64,000 bases of DNA from Prevotella sp. CAG:1320 (GTDB lineage: Bacteria > Bacteroidota > Bacteroidia > Bacteroidales > Bacteroidaceae). The stretch spans positions 1-64,000 of the forward strand of contig FR882115.1 of assembly GCA_000435635.1 (NCBI GenBank), read 5' to 3'. Both the position numbers and the translations under genes were made by a program. Below the pieces are notes generated by a model, which saw nothing but the letters and a program-made list of their open reading frames with translations, made no database searches and had not been told where the DNA came from. Positions 27,001-35,401 of this stretch are shown piece by piece (positions within the stretch are counted from its first letter, which is position 1; every line of letters begins with the position of its first letter).

Positions 27001-27702
27001 GGGCTTGCCCCATTTTGTCCACTCTTCTTTGGGATCCTTAATCAAGAATTGCGCGGTTACCGTGGTATCTTTCACGTCACGATAACAACCTGGCTGATTC
27101 AACTCATGCGAACTCAAGCCCGTGCCTGCCGCTGGAGAATAAGGTTGAATGGTATATCCCTTATACAACAAGCCCTTGTCATAGAGCTGCCTCAATAGCC
27201 ACCACAATGTCTCAATATACTTATTGTCATAAGTGACATAAGGATGATCCAAATCCACAAAATAGCCCATCTTTTCCGTCAGCTCACGCCACTCAGCGGT
27301 GAACGTCATCACGTTTTCACGGCACTTATGGTTATAATCCTCTGTGGATATGTATTTTTCGGAGTCGTGATTATCTATATCTTTCTTGGTGATTCCCAAT
27401 TCTTTCTCCACGCCAAGCTCAACGGGAAGTCCATGGGTATCCCACCCTGCCTTACGGGGCACTTGATAACCCCGCATGGTTTTATATCTATTAAACGTAT
27501 CCTTAATACTGCGCGCCAGCACATGGTGAATACCAGGATGACCATTTGCCGATGGAGGACCTTCGAAAAATATAAATTGTGGACATCCTTCTCTTGCGGC
27601 AATAGTCTGGTGGAAGACATCATTCTTCTCCCATTCCGCTAATATCTTTTCGTTAATCCTTGTCAAGTCAAGGCCTTTATATTCGGCAAATCTCTTGGCC
27701 AT
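24094..27702 (-). CDS. ileS: Isoleucyl-tRNA synthetase
   Basis: Charges tRNA(Ile). The 1202-residue class I enzyme has the HIGH motif as HPGIHHV near residue 55, a CP1 editing domain with TTTPWTLPSNTALCVG, the KMSKH signature in GNKMSKHVGNV, and a long C-terminal region. Length and motif form resemble the eukaryote-like IleS2 type, which in other bacteria is often mupirocin-resistant; here that is family knowledge only. First gene of the minus-strand run to lspA and perhaps to the C69 gene. Confidence 0.96.
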   Translation of the reverse strand: MAKRFAEYKGLDLTRINEKILAEWEKNDVFHQTIAAREGCPQFIFFEGPPSANGHPGIHHVLARSIKDTFNRYKTMRGYQVPRKAGWDTHGLPVELGVEKELGITKKDIDNHDSEKYISTEDYNHKCRENVMTFTAEWRELTEKMGYFVDLDHPYVTYDNKYIETLWWLLRQLYDKGLLYKGYTIQPYSPAAGTGLSSHELNQPGCYRDVKDTTVTAQFLIKDPKEEWTKWGKPYFLAWTTTPWTLPSNTALCVGPKFDYVAIQSYNPYTGEPMTFVMAEDLVKAYLKPEAEVIEGELPPYDKAKKEIPYKVIGKYKGTDLVGLHYAQLMPWVKPCEKVDALSPAFVKEYAEAHPEKVFTSENAKDTFVEMEDQAFRVIAGDYVTTEDGTGIVHIAPTFGADDAKVAKDANIPALYLVDKKCETRPMVDLQGKYFLIEELDANFVNACVSVEKYGHHAGDYVKNSYDPKFNPGGVWDKKASEKAEDLNIVIAMEMKQEGSAYRIEKHVHNYPHCWRTDKPVLYYPLDSWFIKDTDKKERMVELNNTINWHPESTGTGRFGNWLENLNDWNLSRSRFWGTPLPIWRDEDRNTKCIGSLREFYDEIEKSVSAGFMQSNPLKDKGFVPGDYSQSNYDKIDLHRPYMDQIVLVSEANKPMYREADLIDVWFDSGSMPYAQLHYPFEGEMASGTEADREAMIACRYEGTPIPPKFFPADFINEGVDQTRGWFFTLHAIATMVFDSVSFKNVISSGLVLDAKGNKMSKHVGNVVDPFEMIGKYGSDAVRFYMMTNSEPWDNLKFDPNGVDEVRRKFFGTLYNTYSFFALYANVDDFDPMAEQVPMERRPEIDRWILSCLNTLIKGVTKELENYDPTRAGRLIESFVNDDLSNWYVRLNRKRFWGKEMSEDKLSAYQTLYACLLTVSKLLAPFAPFYADELYQDLGGKRSVHLEDFPVVDEKVIDSEEEERMAIAQKVTSMVLALRRKVNIKVRQPLQQIMIPAVDEVQKTRIAAVADLIKNEVNVKELQFVESQGILVKKVKCNFRVMGKKFGKLMKGIAAQMETLDQTNIAQLERDGSISLLIEGQEVIVDLADVEVISEDMPGWLVSNEGNLTVALEVELTDELLNEGMARELINRIQNIRKDIGLEITDRVKVTISSNEQADAAVATFKDYIQSQVLADEIVLSDNEGAEADFDGFKLRILVEKN

Positions 27703-27742
27703 ATTCGTACTCTTTTTTTTCGTATAACTTTTTTATAGAGCG

Positions 27743-27750
27743 CAAAGGTA
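27743..27750 (-). promoter_or_regulatory. -7 promoter box of the ileS operon
   Basis: TACCTTTG on the minus strand, 40 bases before the ileS ATG and 28 bases downstream of the nadE stop, separating the two transcription units. Confidence 0.7.
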
Positions 27751-27778
27751 GCAAAAAATTATCTTACACACAAATCTA

Positions 27779-29773
27779 TCACATATTTTCTGCGTCTTGC
27801 ATCCACATCGCCGCCATAGCGTCAGAGGGCATGCGCCAATCTCCGCGAGGACTCAAACTTACGCTGCCCACCTTGGGGCCATCGGGCAAGCAAGAACGCT
27901 TGAATTGCTGGCTAAAGAAACGACGCACAAACACACGCAACCATTTCTTAATGGTCTCCTCGTCATAAGTTTCCGGATCATTAGGGCCTAGCTTCACACG
28001 CTTGGACTTATTCTCGATAAACGCGTTTTTTGCCAACATGAATATCTTTTTGGGACTGAAACCAAACCGCAAGAAATAATACAAGAAAAAATCATGCAAC
28101 TCATATGGCCCTACCAAATCTTCAGTCTTTTGCTGGATGTTTCCCTTCTCGTCCGCCGGTATCAGCTCGGGGCTAATCGGCGTTTCTATAATGTCTTGAA
28201 GCGTCTGCGCGCTTTGGTCGTCCACCTCGCGCTGAGCCACATAATTCACGAGATACCTTATCAAAGTCTTTGGCACGCTTGCGTTTACGCCATACATGCT
28301 CATATGGTCACCATTATAAGTAGCCCACCCCAACGCCAATTCGGAAAGGTCACCCGTGCCTACCACCATGCCGTTCAATTTGTTCGCCATGTCCATCAAC
28401 ACTTGCGTGCGTTCCCTTGCCTGGGAATTCTCGTAGGTAACATCATGAACGGAAATATCATGGTTTATATCCTCAAAATGCTGAGTAACGGCATCTACAA
28501 TACTTACCTCCTTGACTGTAATCCCAAGACTACGCATCAATTCCATTGCGTTATTATAAGTTCTTCCCGTAGTGCCGAACCCTGGCATTGTCACACCCAC
28601 AATTCCCTTACGGCTTCTCTTCAACTTATCAAAAGCTTTCACGCACACCAATAACGCCAACGTGGAATCCAGTCCACCGCTGATACCTATCACCGCCGTT
28701 TCGGCATGGGTATGAACCAATCGTTTCACCAGGCCCATCACCTGGATATTGAAAATCTCTTCGCAAGAGACCTCCATGTCCTCCATCGCCGGAATGAAAG
28801 GATGGGGAGAGATCGTGCGTTCCAATTTAAACTCCCGCTCCATCTCCTTGGAGAAAGCGTCAATAATCCTTATGCCAAACTGCTTGTCGAGCAGCGAGAA
28901 TTTCACGTTTCGTTGCGCATTGACATAAGTGGAATTCCCCCGACGTTCCGAGCGGAGCTTCTCCACGTCAATCTGCGTCATCATTATTTGCGGCTCAAGA
29001 CTGAAACGAGCCGCCTCAGCCAACAGCTTGCCATTCTCGTATATCATGGCGTTTCCACCATAGACCACGTCTTGGGTGCTCTCCCCAAATCCACAACTGC
29101 TATACACGTACCCTGTCATCGTACGGGCACTCTGTTGGCTCAGCAGACTTTTCAAGTAGTCATGCTTGCCTATCAACTCATCGCTGGCAGACAGATTGAA
29201 AACAATGTCCGCGCCCGCCAACGCCAACTTGTTACTCGGCGGAGCGGGAGCCCATACATCCTCGCATATCTCAATACCAAAGAGCATACCGTCAGCAGTG
29301 CGGAACAACTGGATGTCAGCGGTCATGTTCACTACATTCCCCGCATACCTCAGTTCCATGTCACGCAAGTCCTGGGCGGAGGCGAACCACCTCTTCTCAT
29401 AAAATTCACTATAATTGGGCAGGTAGAACTTGGGCACCATGCCCAATACGTGCCCTTTCTGGATAACGACAGCGCAATTGAGCAGTAGGTTGCCCACGGG
29501 AATGGGAGCGCCAACAATGGCGATGATATCCAACTTGCGCGTAAAATCCATTAAACGCATAACGCCCTGCTCTACCCTGTCAAGCAACAGCTGTTGGCGG
29601 AATAAGTCCTGGCAAGTATACCCCGTCAGTGACAACTCTGGGAAAACTATCACTTCCACGCCCTTGCCTTCCGCCTGAATGACCAAGTTCTCTATTTGCT
29701 CTACATTATAGGCAACGTCACCAACCCTCACAGCGGGAATGGCGCTGGCAACTTTCACGTATCCGTAGTTCAT
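27779..29773 (-). CDS. nadE: NAD(+) synthase, glutamine-hydrolysing
   Basis: Amidates deamido-NAD using ammonia from glutamine. The 664-residue product is a two-domain form. The N-terminal nitrilase-type glutaminase has Glu in VFPELSLTGYTC, Lys near KFYLPNYSEFYEKRWF and Cys in GIEICEDVWAP. The C-terminal ATP-pyrophosphatase synthetase has the P-loop GISGGLDSTLAL at about residue 365. It follows the DUF2027 gene by 14 bases and is co-transcribed with it. Confidence 0.95.
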   Translation of the reverse strand: MNYGYVKVASAIPAVRVGDVAYNVEQIENLVIQAEGKGVEVIVFPELSLTGYTCQDLFRQQLLLDRVEQGVMRLMDFTRKLDIIAIVGAPIPVGNLLLNCAVVIQKGHVLGMVPKFYLPNYSEFYEKRWFASAQDLRDMELRYAGNVVNMTADIQLFRTADGMLFGIEICEDVWAPAPPSNKLALAGADIVFNLSASDELIGKHDYLKSLLSQQSARTMTGYVYSSCGFGESTQDVVYGGNAMIYENGKLLAEAARFSLEPQIMMTQIDVEKLRSERRGNSTYVNAQRNVKFSLLDKQFGIRIIDAFSKEMEREFKLERTISPHPFIPAMEDMEVSCEEIFNIQVMGLVKRLVHTHAETAVIGISGGLDSTLALLVCVKAFDKLKRSRKGIVGVTMPGFGTTGRTYNNAMELMRSLGITVKEVSIVDAVTQHFEDINHDISVHDVTYENSQARERTQVLMDMANKLNGMVVGTGDLSELALGWATYNGDHMSMYGVNASVPKTLIRYLVNYVAQREVDDQSAQTLQDIIETPISPELIPADEKGNIQQKTEDLVGPYELHDFFLYYFLRFGFSPKKIFMLAKNAFIENKSKRVKLGPNDPETYDEETIKKWLRVFVRRFFSQQFKRSCLPDGPKVGSVSLSPRGDWRMPSDAMAAMWMQDAENM

Positions 29774-29787
29774 GTCCTCGCTTTTTA

Positions 29788-30912
29788 TTATTTAATGGTC
29801 ACTTGGGTCGCTCCGTATCCATACTCCCGAAATGAAGCGTCTTGATAAGGGCAACGCTTGTAACGATAATTCAATTCATGGATGATGGCTTGACGCAACA
29901 CGCCCTCCCCCTTGCCATGTATGAAAATAATCTTCTGGCCTTTATGGTTCGTGTGTTCCTTCATCGTCTTGCGGAACACCTCCATCTGGTAATTCAAGAT
30001 TTCCGCGGAGCTCATGCCCGCGGTAGTGTCCAGCAACTCGTTGATATGCAAGTCCACCACTATCTCTCCGTTCTCCTCCCGCTTGGTCTTGGAAGCCGTA
30101 TTCACTATTACCTGCTTATCCTTGTACATTTGCCGCTTCAGTTTATCGGCATCCATTGTCACCAGTTGCCCCAGCTCGTCATTCTCCACGATTGTGTACA
30201 ACAAGGCCGGTTGCTCAAAGAAATCGTTCTCGGTAAACGTGTGCAATTTGTAGAACTTCACGGGGTCAAGGCGAAACCGCACGTCCACGGCGGGTTTCAG
30301 TATAAAGCTTTTCTCACGTTTATACGCCATCAGCTGTATGGCGATATGCCCCATGTCACCGAGTTCTTCTCTCCCGAATTCCTCAACGAAGAGCTTCGTG
30401 TTAGGTTCCACTTCCCCTTCTGCCTTCAAGTTCCAAGCGTTCCCCTCCGCGGTGAAATATGCGAAGCGGATATAATAATTGCAATCATTCACGATATACG
30501 ACTCAAAACGGGTCTGGGTAATCTCCTTGATGTCGAGAGGGGCAAACGCGAGGTAAACGGACAGCTTGTTTCCGCCTTCACGCTCCTCTGCTGGCATGCG
30601 GAAAGTGACCTCCCTGCTGGCGGGGTCATCATCCACCTCCATGGAAACGTCTTCCTCGCCATCATCCAACAATGACTTCACGCTGCGATTGCCCGTACCA
30701 ATGGGAGAGGGATTGGAAGAAGCGGCCATCTTTCCGCTTACGACTTTCCCCATATCGTAATTCTCACTGGCCACAAGTACCACGTCATTGATGGCCATAG
30801 GTATCTGGAAACCATCCTCGTCCTCCACCAAAACGATATTCTTACCCTGGAAGCCTGCGACAACGCCACCTCCCGTCTCACTCAAAAACCTTACTTTATC
30901 TCCTATTTTCAT
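29788..30912 (-). CDS. DUF2027 and Smr domain protein
   Basis: A 374-residue cytoplasmic protein. It begins with a small beta-barrel-like segment MKIGDKVRFLSETGGGVVAG, continues with the DUF2027 region, and ends with a Smr domain: VDLHINELLDTTAGMS, then IIFIHGKGEGVLRQAI and a short tail. Smr domains are nucleic-acid nucleases or binding modules related to the MutS2 C-terminus, so a nucleic-acid role is likely but the target is unknown. The ATG at 30912 is chosen because a promoter box lies at 30985-30992; the longer frame from 30987 would overlap it. Confidence 0.85.
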   Translation of the reverse strand: MKIGDKVRFLSETGGGVVAGFQGKNIVLVEDEDGFQIPMAINDVVLVASENYDMGKVVSGKMAASSNPSPIGTGNRSVKSLLDDGEEDVSMEVDDDPASREVTFRMPAEEREGGNKLSVYLAFAPLDIKEITQTRFESYIVNDCNYYIRFAYFTAEGNAWNLKAEGEVEPNTKLFVEEFGREELGDMGHIAIQLMAYKREKSFILKPAVDVRFRLDPVKFYKLHTFTENDFFEQPALLYTIVENDELGQLVTMDADKLKRQMYKDKQVIVNTASKTKREENGEIVVDLHINELLDTTAGMSSAEILNYQMEVFRKTMKEHTNHKGQKIIFIHGKGEGVLRQAIIHELNYRYKRCPYQDASFREYGYGATQVTIK

Positions 30913-30984
30913 GTCTTTCCTATTATATATATGTATTATAACGCATGCTTGGCGAGCCATGACAACCGCCTTGAACATCGGCGG

Positions 30985-30992
30985 CAAAGTTA
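30985..30992 (-). promoter_or_regulatory. -7 promoter box for the DUF2027-nadE operon
   Basis: TAACTTTG on the minus strand, 72 bases upstream of the ATG at 30912, an exact TAnnTTTG match. Confidence 0.6.
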
Positions 30993-31026
30993 CGGAAATT
31001 CTCTGGAATATCCTCCGAATTACAGC

Positions 31027-31342
31027 AGATTAACGCAACAGAATTTGAAAATTAAAGAGTTAGAAGTAAATCGCAGAAATTAGACAGACGAGAGAGCTTG
31101 AAACCAATATGCAGAAGTCGCAGACCAAACAGCTACAGGCACGACAACAGCTTGACGAAGTGTGGAAAGAAATCAAGTCAGAAAAGCTGGGAGCCGACAA
31201 GACCGAGGCGAAAGCAGGACTCGTGGCAAAGGTCGGTTCTTTTTTAGGCAGCAGCAAGTTGAAAGAACTAGAACGTAGGAACCAGGATTTGCAAGACCGC
31301 ATGCAGAAACTTGAAGAAGAAGCCCTGCGACGAAAGGGATAA
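31027..31342 (+). pseudogene. Coiled-coil remnant, probably of a plasmid/transposon mobilization (Mob) protein
   Basis: An intact frame at 31109-31342 encodes 77 residues starting MQKSQTKQLQARQQLDEVWK and ending LEEEALRRKG, a charged coiled coil. Just upstream, in another frame, RLTQQNLKIKELEVNRRN (31027-31080) reads as more coiled coil and then meets a stop, so the region looks like a frameshifted gene. The pattern (QLDEVWKEIK, KLGADK, VGSFLGSSKLKELE) resembles the C-terminal coiled coil of Bacteroidales Mob relaxases as I remember them. No relaxase catalytic domain remains. It could also be a small independent gene. Confidence 0.5.
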
Positions 31343-31354
31343 TATACTAAGCAG

Positions 31355-31471
31355 ATGTGGAAGATAAAGAATGCTTACGAACAACAGCGCCACAAATTAT
31401 CCAAGTTTGTGGATTTTGCCAGACACTATTTTCCATATGTAGAGAAACTGAGACTACAAGCAAAGAAATAA
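31355..31471 (+). pseudogene. Short fragment (38 residues), possible end of the same Mob gene
   Basis: An open frame from ATG 31355 to TAA 31469-31471, containing NAYEQQRHKLSKFVDFARHY and then FPYVEKLRLQAKK. The aromatic FPYVEKL segment resembles the C-terminus of mobilization proteins. It follows the coiled-coil fragment by 12 bases in a different frame, as expected of a decayed single gene. Confidence 0.4.
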
Positions 31472-31503
31472 AATCGATGTATTATTAACTTGTAAATCAA
31501 AAT

Positions 31504-31540
31504 AAAATCCGTGATAGTAGGATATTACATCTCGGATTTT
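31504..31540 (+). terminator. Possible terminator between the Mob remnant and mcrB
   Basis: AAAATCCG (31504-31511) pairs with CGGATTTT (31533-31540) and a short T-run follows. The loop is 21 bases, so the structure is only moderately convincing. Confidence 0.4.
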
Positions 31541-31543
31541 TTG

Positions 31544-31551
31544 TACTTTTG
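31544..31551 (+). promoter_or_regulatory. -7 promoter box of mcrB
   Basis: TACTTTTG, 33 bases before the mcrB ATG, an exact TAnnTTTG match in otherwise AT-rich sequence. Confidence 0.6.
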
Positions 31552-31584
31552 CATACAGATTTGTTGGAATAATATTTTAAGAAT

Positions 31585-33471
31585 ATGATAAAAAAGTCAT
31601 TGAAGCAATATTGTAGCGAAATAGACCTTTGGGATACTTGGATGAATAATTACAAAAAATATGTGCCTCTATTTATTAAAGAAGCAACGACCAAGACAGA
31701 TTGGGAAACCTGGGATGAGGATGTTTTTAAAGAATTTTTTGAACGTTCTAATGGTCAGTGTGTCTCTTCTTTAAAACAAGGATATTTTACTAAAAACGAA
31801 CGGCAACAAATTAAAGAGCATTGGAATGAACTTGCTCCTTTATTGAAAAAGATAGCAGATAGTCAGTACCACCCTCTGTGGGAGGTATATCAAGAGATAA
31901 AACAATGGATAAGACGCTTCACATCTCAAGATAGGAAAGCTGCTACAAATCGTTTGATAGCTTCTTTACAACCTAATCTTTTGTGTACAATTGTCAATGA
32001 AGACAACTTGTGGGAACTCTTCAGTAAATTGGAAACATACACTACTGTAGAACACATTGATTTTGTTGGAGGAAATTGGTTTATAAATAGCCATAAAATA
32101 TCTAATCTTTTTCAAAAAGTGCTACAACCTCAAGATGCGATGGATATAGTAACATACCCTTGGCAGGTTTTGGAACATTTAAGATATATTCAAGGGGAGA
32201 AAAATAATACAAATAACTACATTGAGGAGAAAAAAGAACTCATTGAAAAGAATTACAATTTAATTCTTACAGGGGCACCAGGAACAGGCAAAACACACTT
32301 GGCAAGGGCAATAGCAAAAGCCATGGAAGCCGAGTATGATTTCGTCCAGTTTCATCCATCATACGATTACACTGATTTCGTGGAAGGCTTACGTCCAACT
32401 CCACCTGATAATAATGGTAATATTGGTTTCGAAAGAAAAGACGGTGTGTTTAAATCTTTTTGCAAGAAAGCGTTAAATAGTAAAACATTAAATGCTATTG
32501 ATAATTTCAATGAATGCTGGGACAAATTGATAAACATACTAAACGAACAAGATTACTTACAGATACCTTTACTTAGCGGAAAGTCTAGTTTTCGTCTAGA
32601 ACTAAATGTCAATGGGGATGGATTGACAAATAGAACCTATGAAAACAACGACTATTCAAAAGACGCATGGATACATGGCATGTCAAAGTTCTTTAGTAAA
32701 GAGCAAATATACAATGTATATAGGGGGTTAGCAGGAGTTCCAAGTGGAGGGCATGATAATTATAGGAAAGCCATAATTCAATATATGATTCAAAATGTTG
32801 GTTTGTTGCCATATTCAAAAGGGACGGAATTATTTGACAGTAATAAGAAATTTGTCTTTATTATCGATGAAATCAACCGTGGAGAAATTTCAAAGATATT
32901 TGGAGAACTATTTTTCAGCATTGACCCTGGTTATCGTGGGAGAAAAGGACTGGTTAAAACCCAATACCAAAATCTGATAACAGATACAACAGACCCATTC
33001 TACAAAGGCTTTTATGTTCCGGAAAATGTTTATATCGTCGGAACGATGAACGACATTGACCGAAGCGTGGAAAGTATGGACTTTGCCATGCGTCGCCGCT
33101 TTGCATGGAAAGAAGTAAAGGCAAATGAGAATACTGGTATGCTGGATAGTTTGGGAAATTTGAAGGATGGGATTGTGAAAAAGATGAATCGGCTGAATAA
33201 TGCCATTTGGAATGAAGAGACCAATGAAGGCATCGAAGGACTTAGTGCGGCTTATCACATTGGGGGCGCATATTTCAAGAAGCTAGAACTGTATTTGAAT
33301 GAGGATGCAAGCAATTTGAAAGAAGCTTATCAGAAACTATGGGAAAACCATTTGCGAGGTGTACTTTTTGAATACCTAAGAGGTTCATTTAATGCGGCTG
33401 ACAACCTGAAAATGTTGGAAGAAGTTTATTATTCGGAAGATATAACGAATGATGGAGTGGAAAGACAATAG
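31585..33471 (+). CDS. mcrB: McrB-like AAA+ GTPase of a modification-dependent restriction system
   Basis: The motor subunit of an McrBC-type system that cleaves DNA carrying modified cytosines. The 628-residue product has an N-terminal domain (about 1-215) I cannot name, probably the target-reading domain. The AAA+ core follows: Walker A GAPGTGKTHLARA (about 230-242), Walker B FVFIIDEINRGEISKIFGEL with the McrB-typical NRG, and NDIDRSVESMDFAMRRRFAW (sensor and Arg finger). AT-rich codons differ sharply from neighbours, suggesting transfer. It overlaps the mcrC frame by 23 bases. Confidence 0.88.
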   Translation: MIKKSLKQYCSEIDLWDTWMNNYKKYVPLFIKEATTKTDWETWDEDVFKEFFERSNGQCVSSLKQGYFTKNERQQIKEHWNELAPLLKKIADSQYHPLWEVYQEIKQWIRRFTSQDRKAATNRLIASLQPNLLCTIVNEDNLWELFSKLETYTTVEHIDFVGGNWFINSHKISNLFQKVLQPQDAMDIVTYPWQVLEHLRYIQGEKNNTNNYIEEKKELIEKNYNLILTGAPGTGKTHLARAIAKAMEAEYDFVQFHPSYDYTDFVEGLRPTPPDNNGNIGFERKDGVFKSFCKKALNSKTLNAIDNFNECWDKLINILNEQDYLQIPLLSGKSSFRLELNVNGDGLTNRTYENNDYSKDAWIHGMSKFFSKEQIYNVYRGLAGVPSGGHDNYRKAIIQYMIQNVGLLPYSKGTELFDSNKKFVFIIDEINRGEISKIFGELFFSIDPGYRGRKGLVKTQYQNLITDTTDPFYKGFYVPENVYIVGTMNDIDRSVESMDFAMRRRFAWKEVKANENTGMLDSLGNLKDGIVKKMNRLNNAIWNEETNEGIEGLSAAYHIGGAYFKKLELYLNEDASNLKEAYQKLWENHLRGVLFEYLRGSFNAADNLKMLEEVYYSEDITNDGVERQ

Positions 33472-34782
33472 CGAACACCTTTTGACGGACAATGTAGAAA
33501 AGGTATTGCCTTTTGCCAATGCTCCAGTATCTTCCTTCTTGGATGATAAAGGAAAGTCTTTGCTCGTTTTTCCTTTATCCTTTCAGGAGTGTGAAGACTG
33601 CATGGCAGTCAACACCTGTTTGATATTGCACCAAAAGGGAAGAGCTATGTGGTGAAGACAGGCAACTTAGCTGGATTCATTGGTCTGAATGATATGTACA
33701 TAACTATCCGTTCACGGTTCGGAACGGAGAGTGGTGAAGACTATTTCCTGCATTATATGTTGAAAAAAGTCTTATCCGTCAATCTATTCAATCTGAAGCA
33801 TACGGCTACAGATGAACAAGTATTTGATTTCCTGCTGCATCTGTTTCCCTATTCCCTGAATAAAGCATTGATGCAAGGTCTTTATAAGGAATATCAGCGA
33901 AACGAATATAACGACGGCAACCCAAGAGGCACGATTGACATCAACCGGCATATCAAATGCAATATGCCCTTCAACGGGCGTGTAGCATATCGCACGAGGG
34001 AGTTCAGTTATGACAATCATGTGACCCAATTGATACGTCATACGGTGGAATATATCCGCACTAAACGGTTGGGCGAAATGGTTTTGCACACAAATGTAGA
34101 TACGCAAGGAAATGTTTCCCAAATAGTTTCAGCAACCTCAACGTATCAGAAACAAGACAGGCAACAGGTAATCAAAAGTAACTTGAGGCCTTTCGTCCAT
34201 CCCTACTATACACAATATATAGCTTTACAAAAGCTTTGCCTGAAAATACTAAGCCATGAACAATTAAAATACGGACAAAGCAAGGATGAAATTTTTGGCA
34301 TTCTATTCGATGTATCATGGCTTTGGGAAGAGTATTTAAACACATTGCTTGTTCCATTAGGATTCAAGCATCCGAATAACAGGCAAAATAATGGAGGCGT
34401 CTGGTTGGGATATAGTCTGAGAGAGAACAAGAAAAGAAACGTTTTTTTGCGCTATCCCGACTTTTATGACAAAGAAAGGAGTATCATCTTGGATGCCAAA
34501 TACAAGAACCAAATTGATTATGTTGCTGATGTAAATCAAGTCATTACATATTTGTATCGGATGAAAGGGCGTATCGGCATGTTTGTCCACCCAACAGTAG
34601 ATGAAAACGAACTAAAATCATATAGCTTGCGAGGATATGGTGATGCTAACGATGCTCGTCTGATTGAATATCAGTTTCATATTCCAACAGAAGCTTCAAG
34701 CTATGAAGATTTTGAAAAGAATATAATGCTTTCTGAAACAGCATTAAAGGAGCAAATAGAATTTTTCCATTCTCTTATGTAG
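33449..34782 (+). pseudogene. mcrC: McrC-like nuclease subunit, disrupted by a one-base frameshift
   Basis: Two frames make one McrC. Frame 1 starts at 33449 (MMEWKDNSEHLLTDN) and runs to ECEDCM near 33604. Frame 2 continues as GSQHLFDIAPKGKSYVVKTG and on to the stop at 34782. Adding one G in ATGGCAGTC (33602-33610) joins them into 444 residues with no other change. Frame 1 alone stops at 33655. The PD-(D/E)xK nuclease motif is intact in frame 2: RYPDFYDKERSIILDAKYK. A GTG at 33649 could start an N-truncated 377-residue product. Either a real mutation or a sequencing error. Confidence 0.85.
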
Positions 34783-34811
34783 CTTGTTTTTGAGATTTTA
34801 GAAGATTATGC

Positions 34812-34819
34812 TAATTTTG
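34812..34819 (+). promoter_or_regulatory. -7-like box before a 41-codon frame
   Basis: TAATTTTG lies 32 bases before the ATG at 34852 and fits TAnnTTTG. It occurs in AT-rich sequence, where chance matches are more likely. Confidence 0.35.
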
Positions 34820-34851
34820 CAATCGTAAGAGTTACCTGAATAAGCAAAGCA

Positions 34852-34977
34852 ATGCAGACCACGGCAATTAGGACGGTTGCCAACTCATTACCCGAAAACG
34901 AGAAAATTCTTCTAACTCTCTTGATTTCAAAGAAGTATATTCCTTATACAGATTTAAGGAAATATTTTGGATGGTAA
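34852..34977 (+). CDS. Possible small protein (41 residues), unknown
   Basis: An open frame starting MQTTAIRTVANSLPENEKI and ending YTDLRKYFGW, with base composition like mcrBC and a promoter-like box upstream. I do not recognise it. It may be a small gene of the foreign island or the end of a decayed one. Confidence 0.3.
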   Translation: MQTTAIRTVANSLPENEKILLTLLISKKYIPYTDLRKYFGW

Positions 34978-35142
34978 ATGATTTCCGCGGCATTTTTGGG
35001 TGATAATGGCAAAATGCGTAGCGCATATGGCCTCGCTGGGCATGGGAGCGAGTTGCCACGATGATGGAACCATATTAGGTCGCTCAACAAAACAAGTTAT
35101 TTTCATGGACAAAACAACTTATTTTCGCGGGCAAAATAAGTT

Positions 35143-35318
35143 AATGTGAGTTCGACGAATTCCACTTTATGTGCGCAGCCCTGTTATTGCCAAACTGTAG
35201 AGACGCCTTCTTGCGTCTCAGACAGCTGCCAAGTCTTCGCGACAGGCGATTTTATTCGGCAATCTTGCTTGCCGAGACGCAAGAATGCGTCTCTACAAGT
35301 TTTCGTCGAACTCACGTT
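35143..35318. mobile_element. 176-bp miniature inverted-repeat element (MITE-like) with 5-bp target duplication
   Basis: The left end AATGTGAGTTCGACGAA (35143-35159) and the right end TTCGTCGAACTCACGTT (35302-35318) are inverted copies with one mismatch. AAGTT flanks both sides (35138-35142 and 35319-35323). Inside lies a REP-like hairpin pair (35197-35219 and 35274-35296). No coding capacity, so it must be moved by an outside transposase. Removing the element plus one AAGTT (181 bp) restores the 22-bp phase of array C1. Confidence 0.8.
35197..35296. repeat. REP-like hairpin pair inside the miniature element
   Basis: The left arm (35197-35219) and right arm (35274-35296) are inverted copies with one mismatch over 23 bases. 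Each arm alone folds as GAGACGC with GCGTCTC. The middle contains TTCGGCAATCTTGCT, shared with 17266-17368. Confidence 0.8.
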
Positions 35319-35401
35319 AAGTTAAATCGCAGAGCAAATCAAGTTATCTTCATTGGCAAAATAACTTGTTTTGAAAAACCGCATGAATAGGGAGAAAAAC
35401 G

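Larger units (their letters stand above)
35091..35370. repeat. 22-bp phased array C1 (AACAAsTTATT), split by an insertion
   Basis: Words centred at 35096, 35118 and 35140 are 22 bp apart; after the inserted element they resume at 35321 (the duplicated site), 35343 and 35365, again 22 bp apart. The spacers begin TTC or TCG and end CAA (for example TTCATGGACAA, TTCGCGGGCAA, TTCATTGGCAA), so about 17 of every 22 bases are conserved. Confidence 0.88.

Noticed and set aside
31585..34782. Prophage or integrative element with integrase
   Set aside because: No integrase, capsid, portal or conjugation gene is present; only the Mob-like remnants suggest past mobility.
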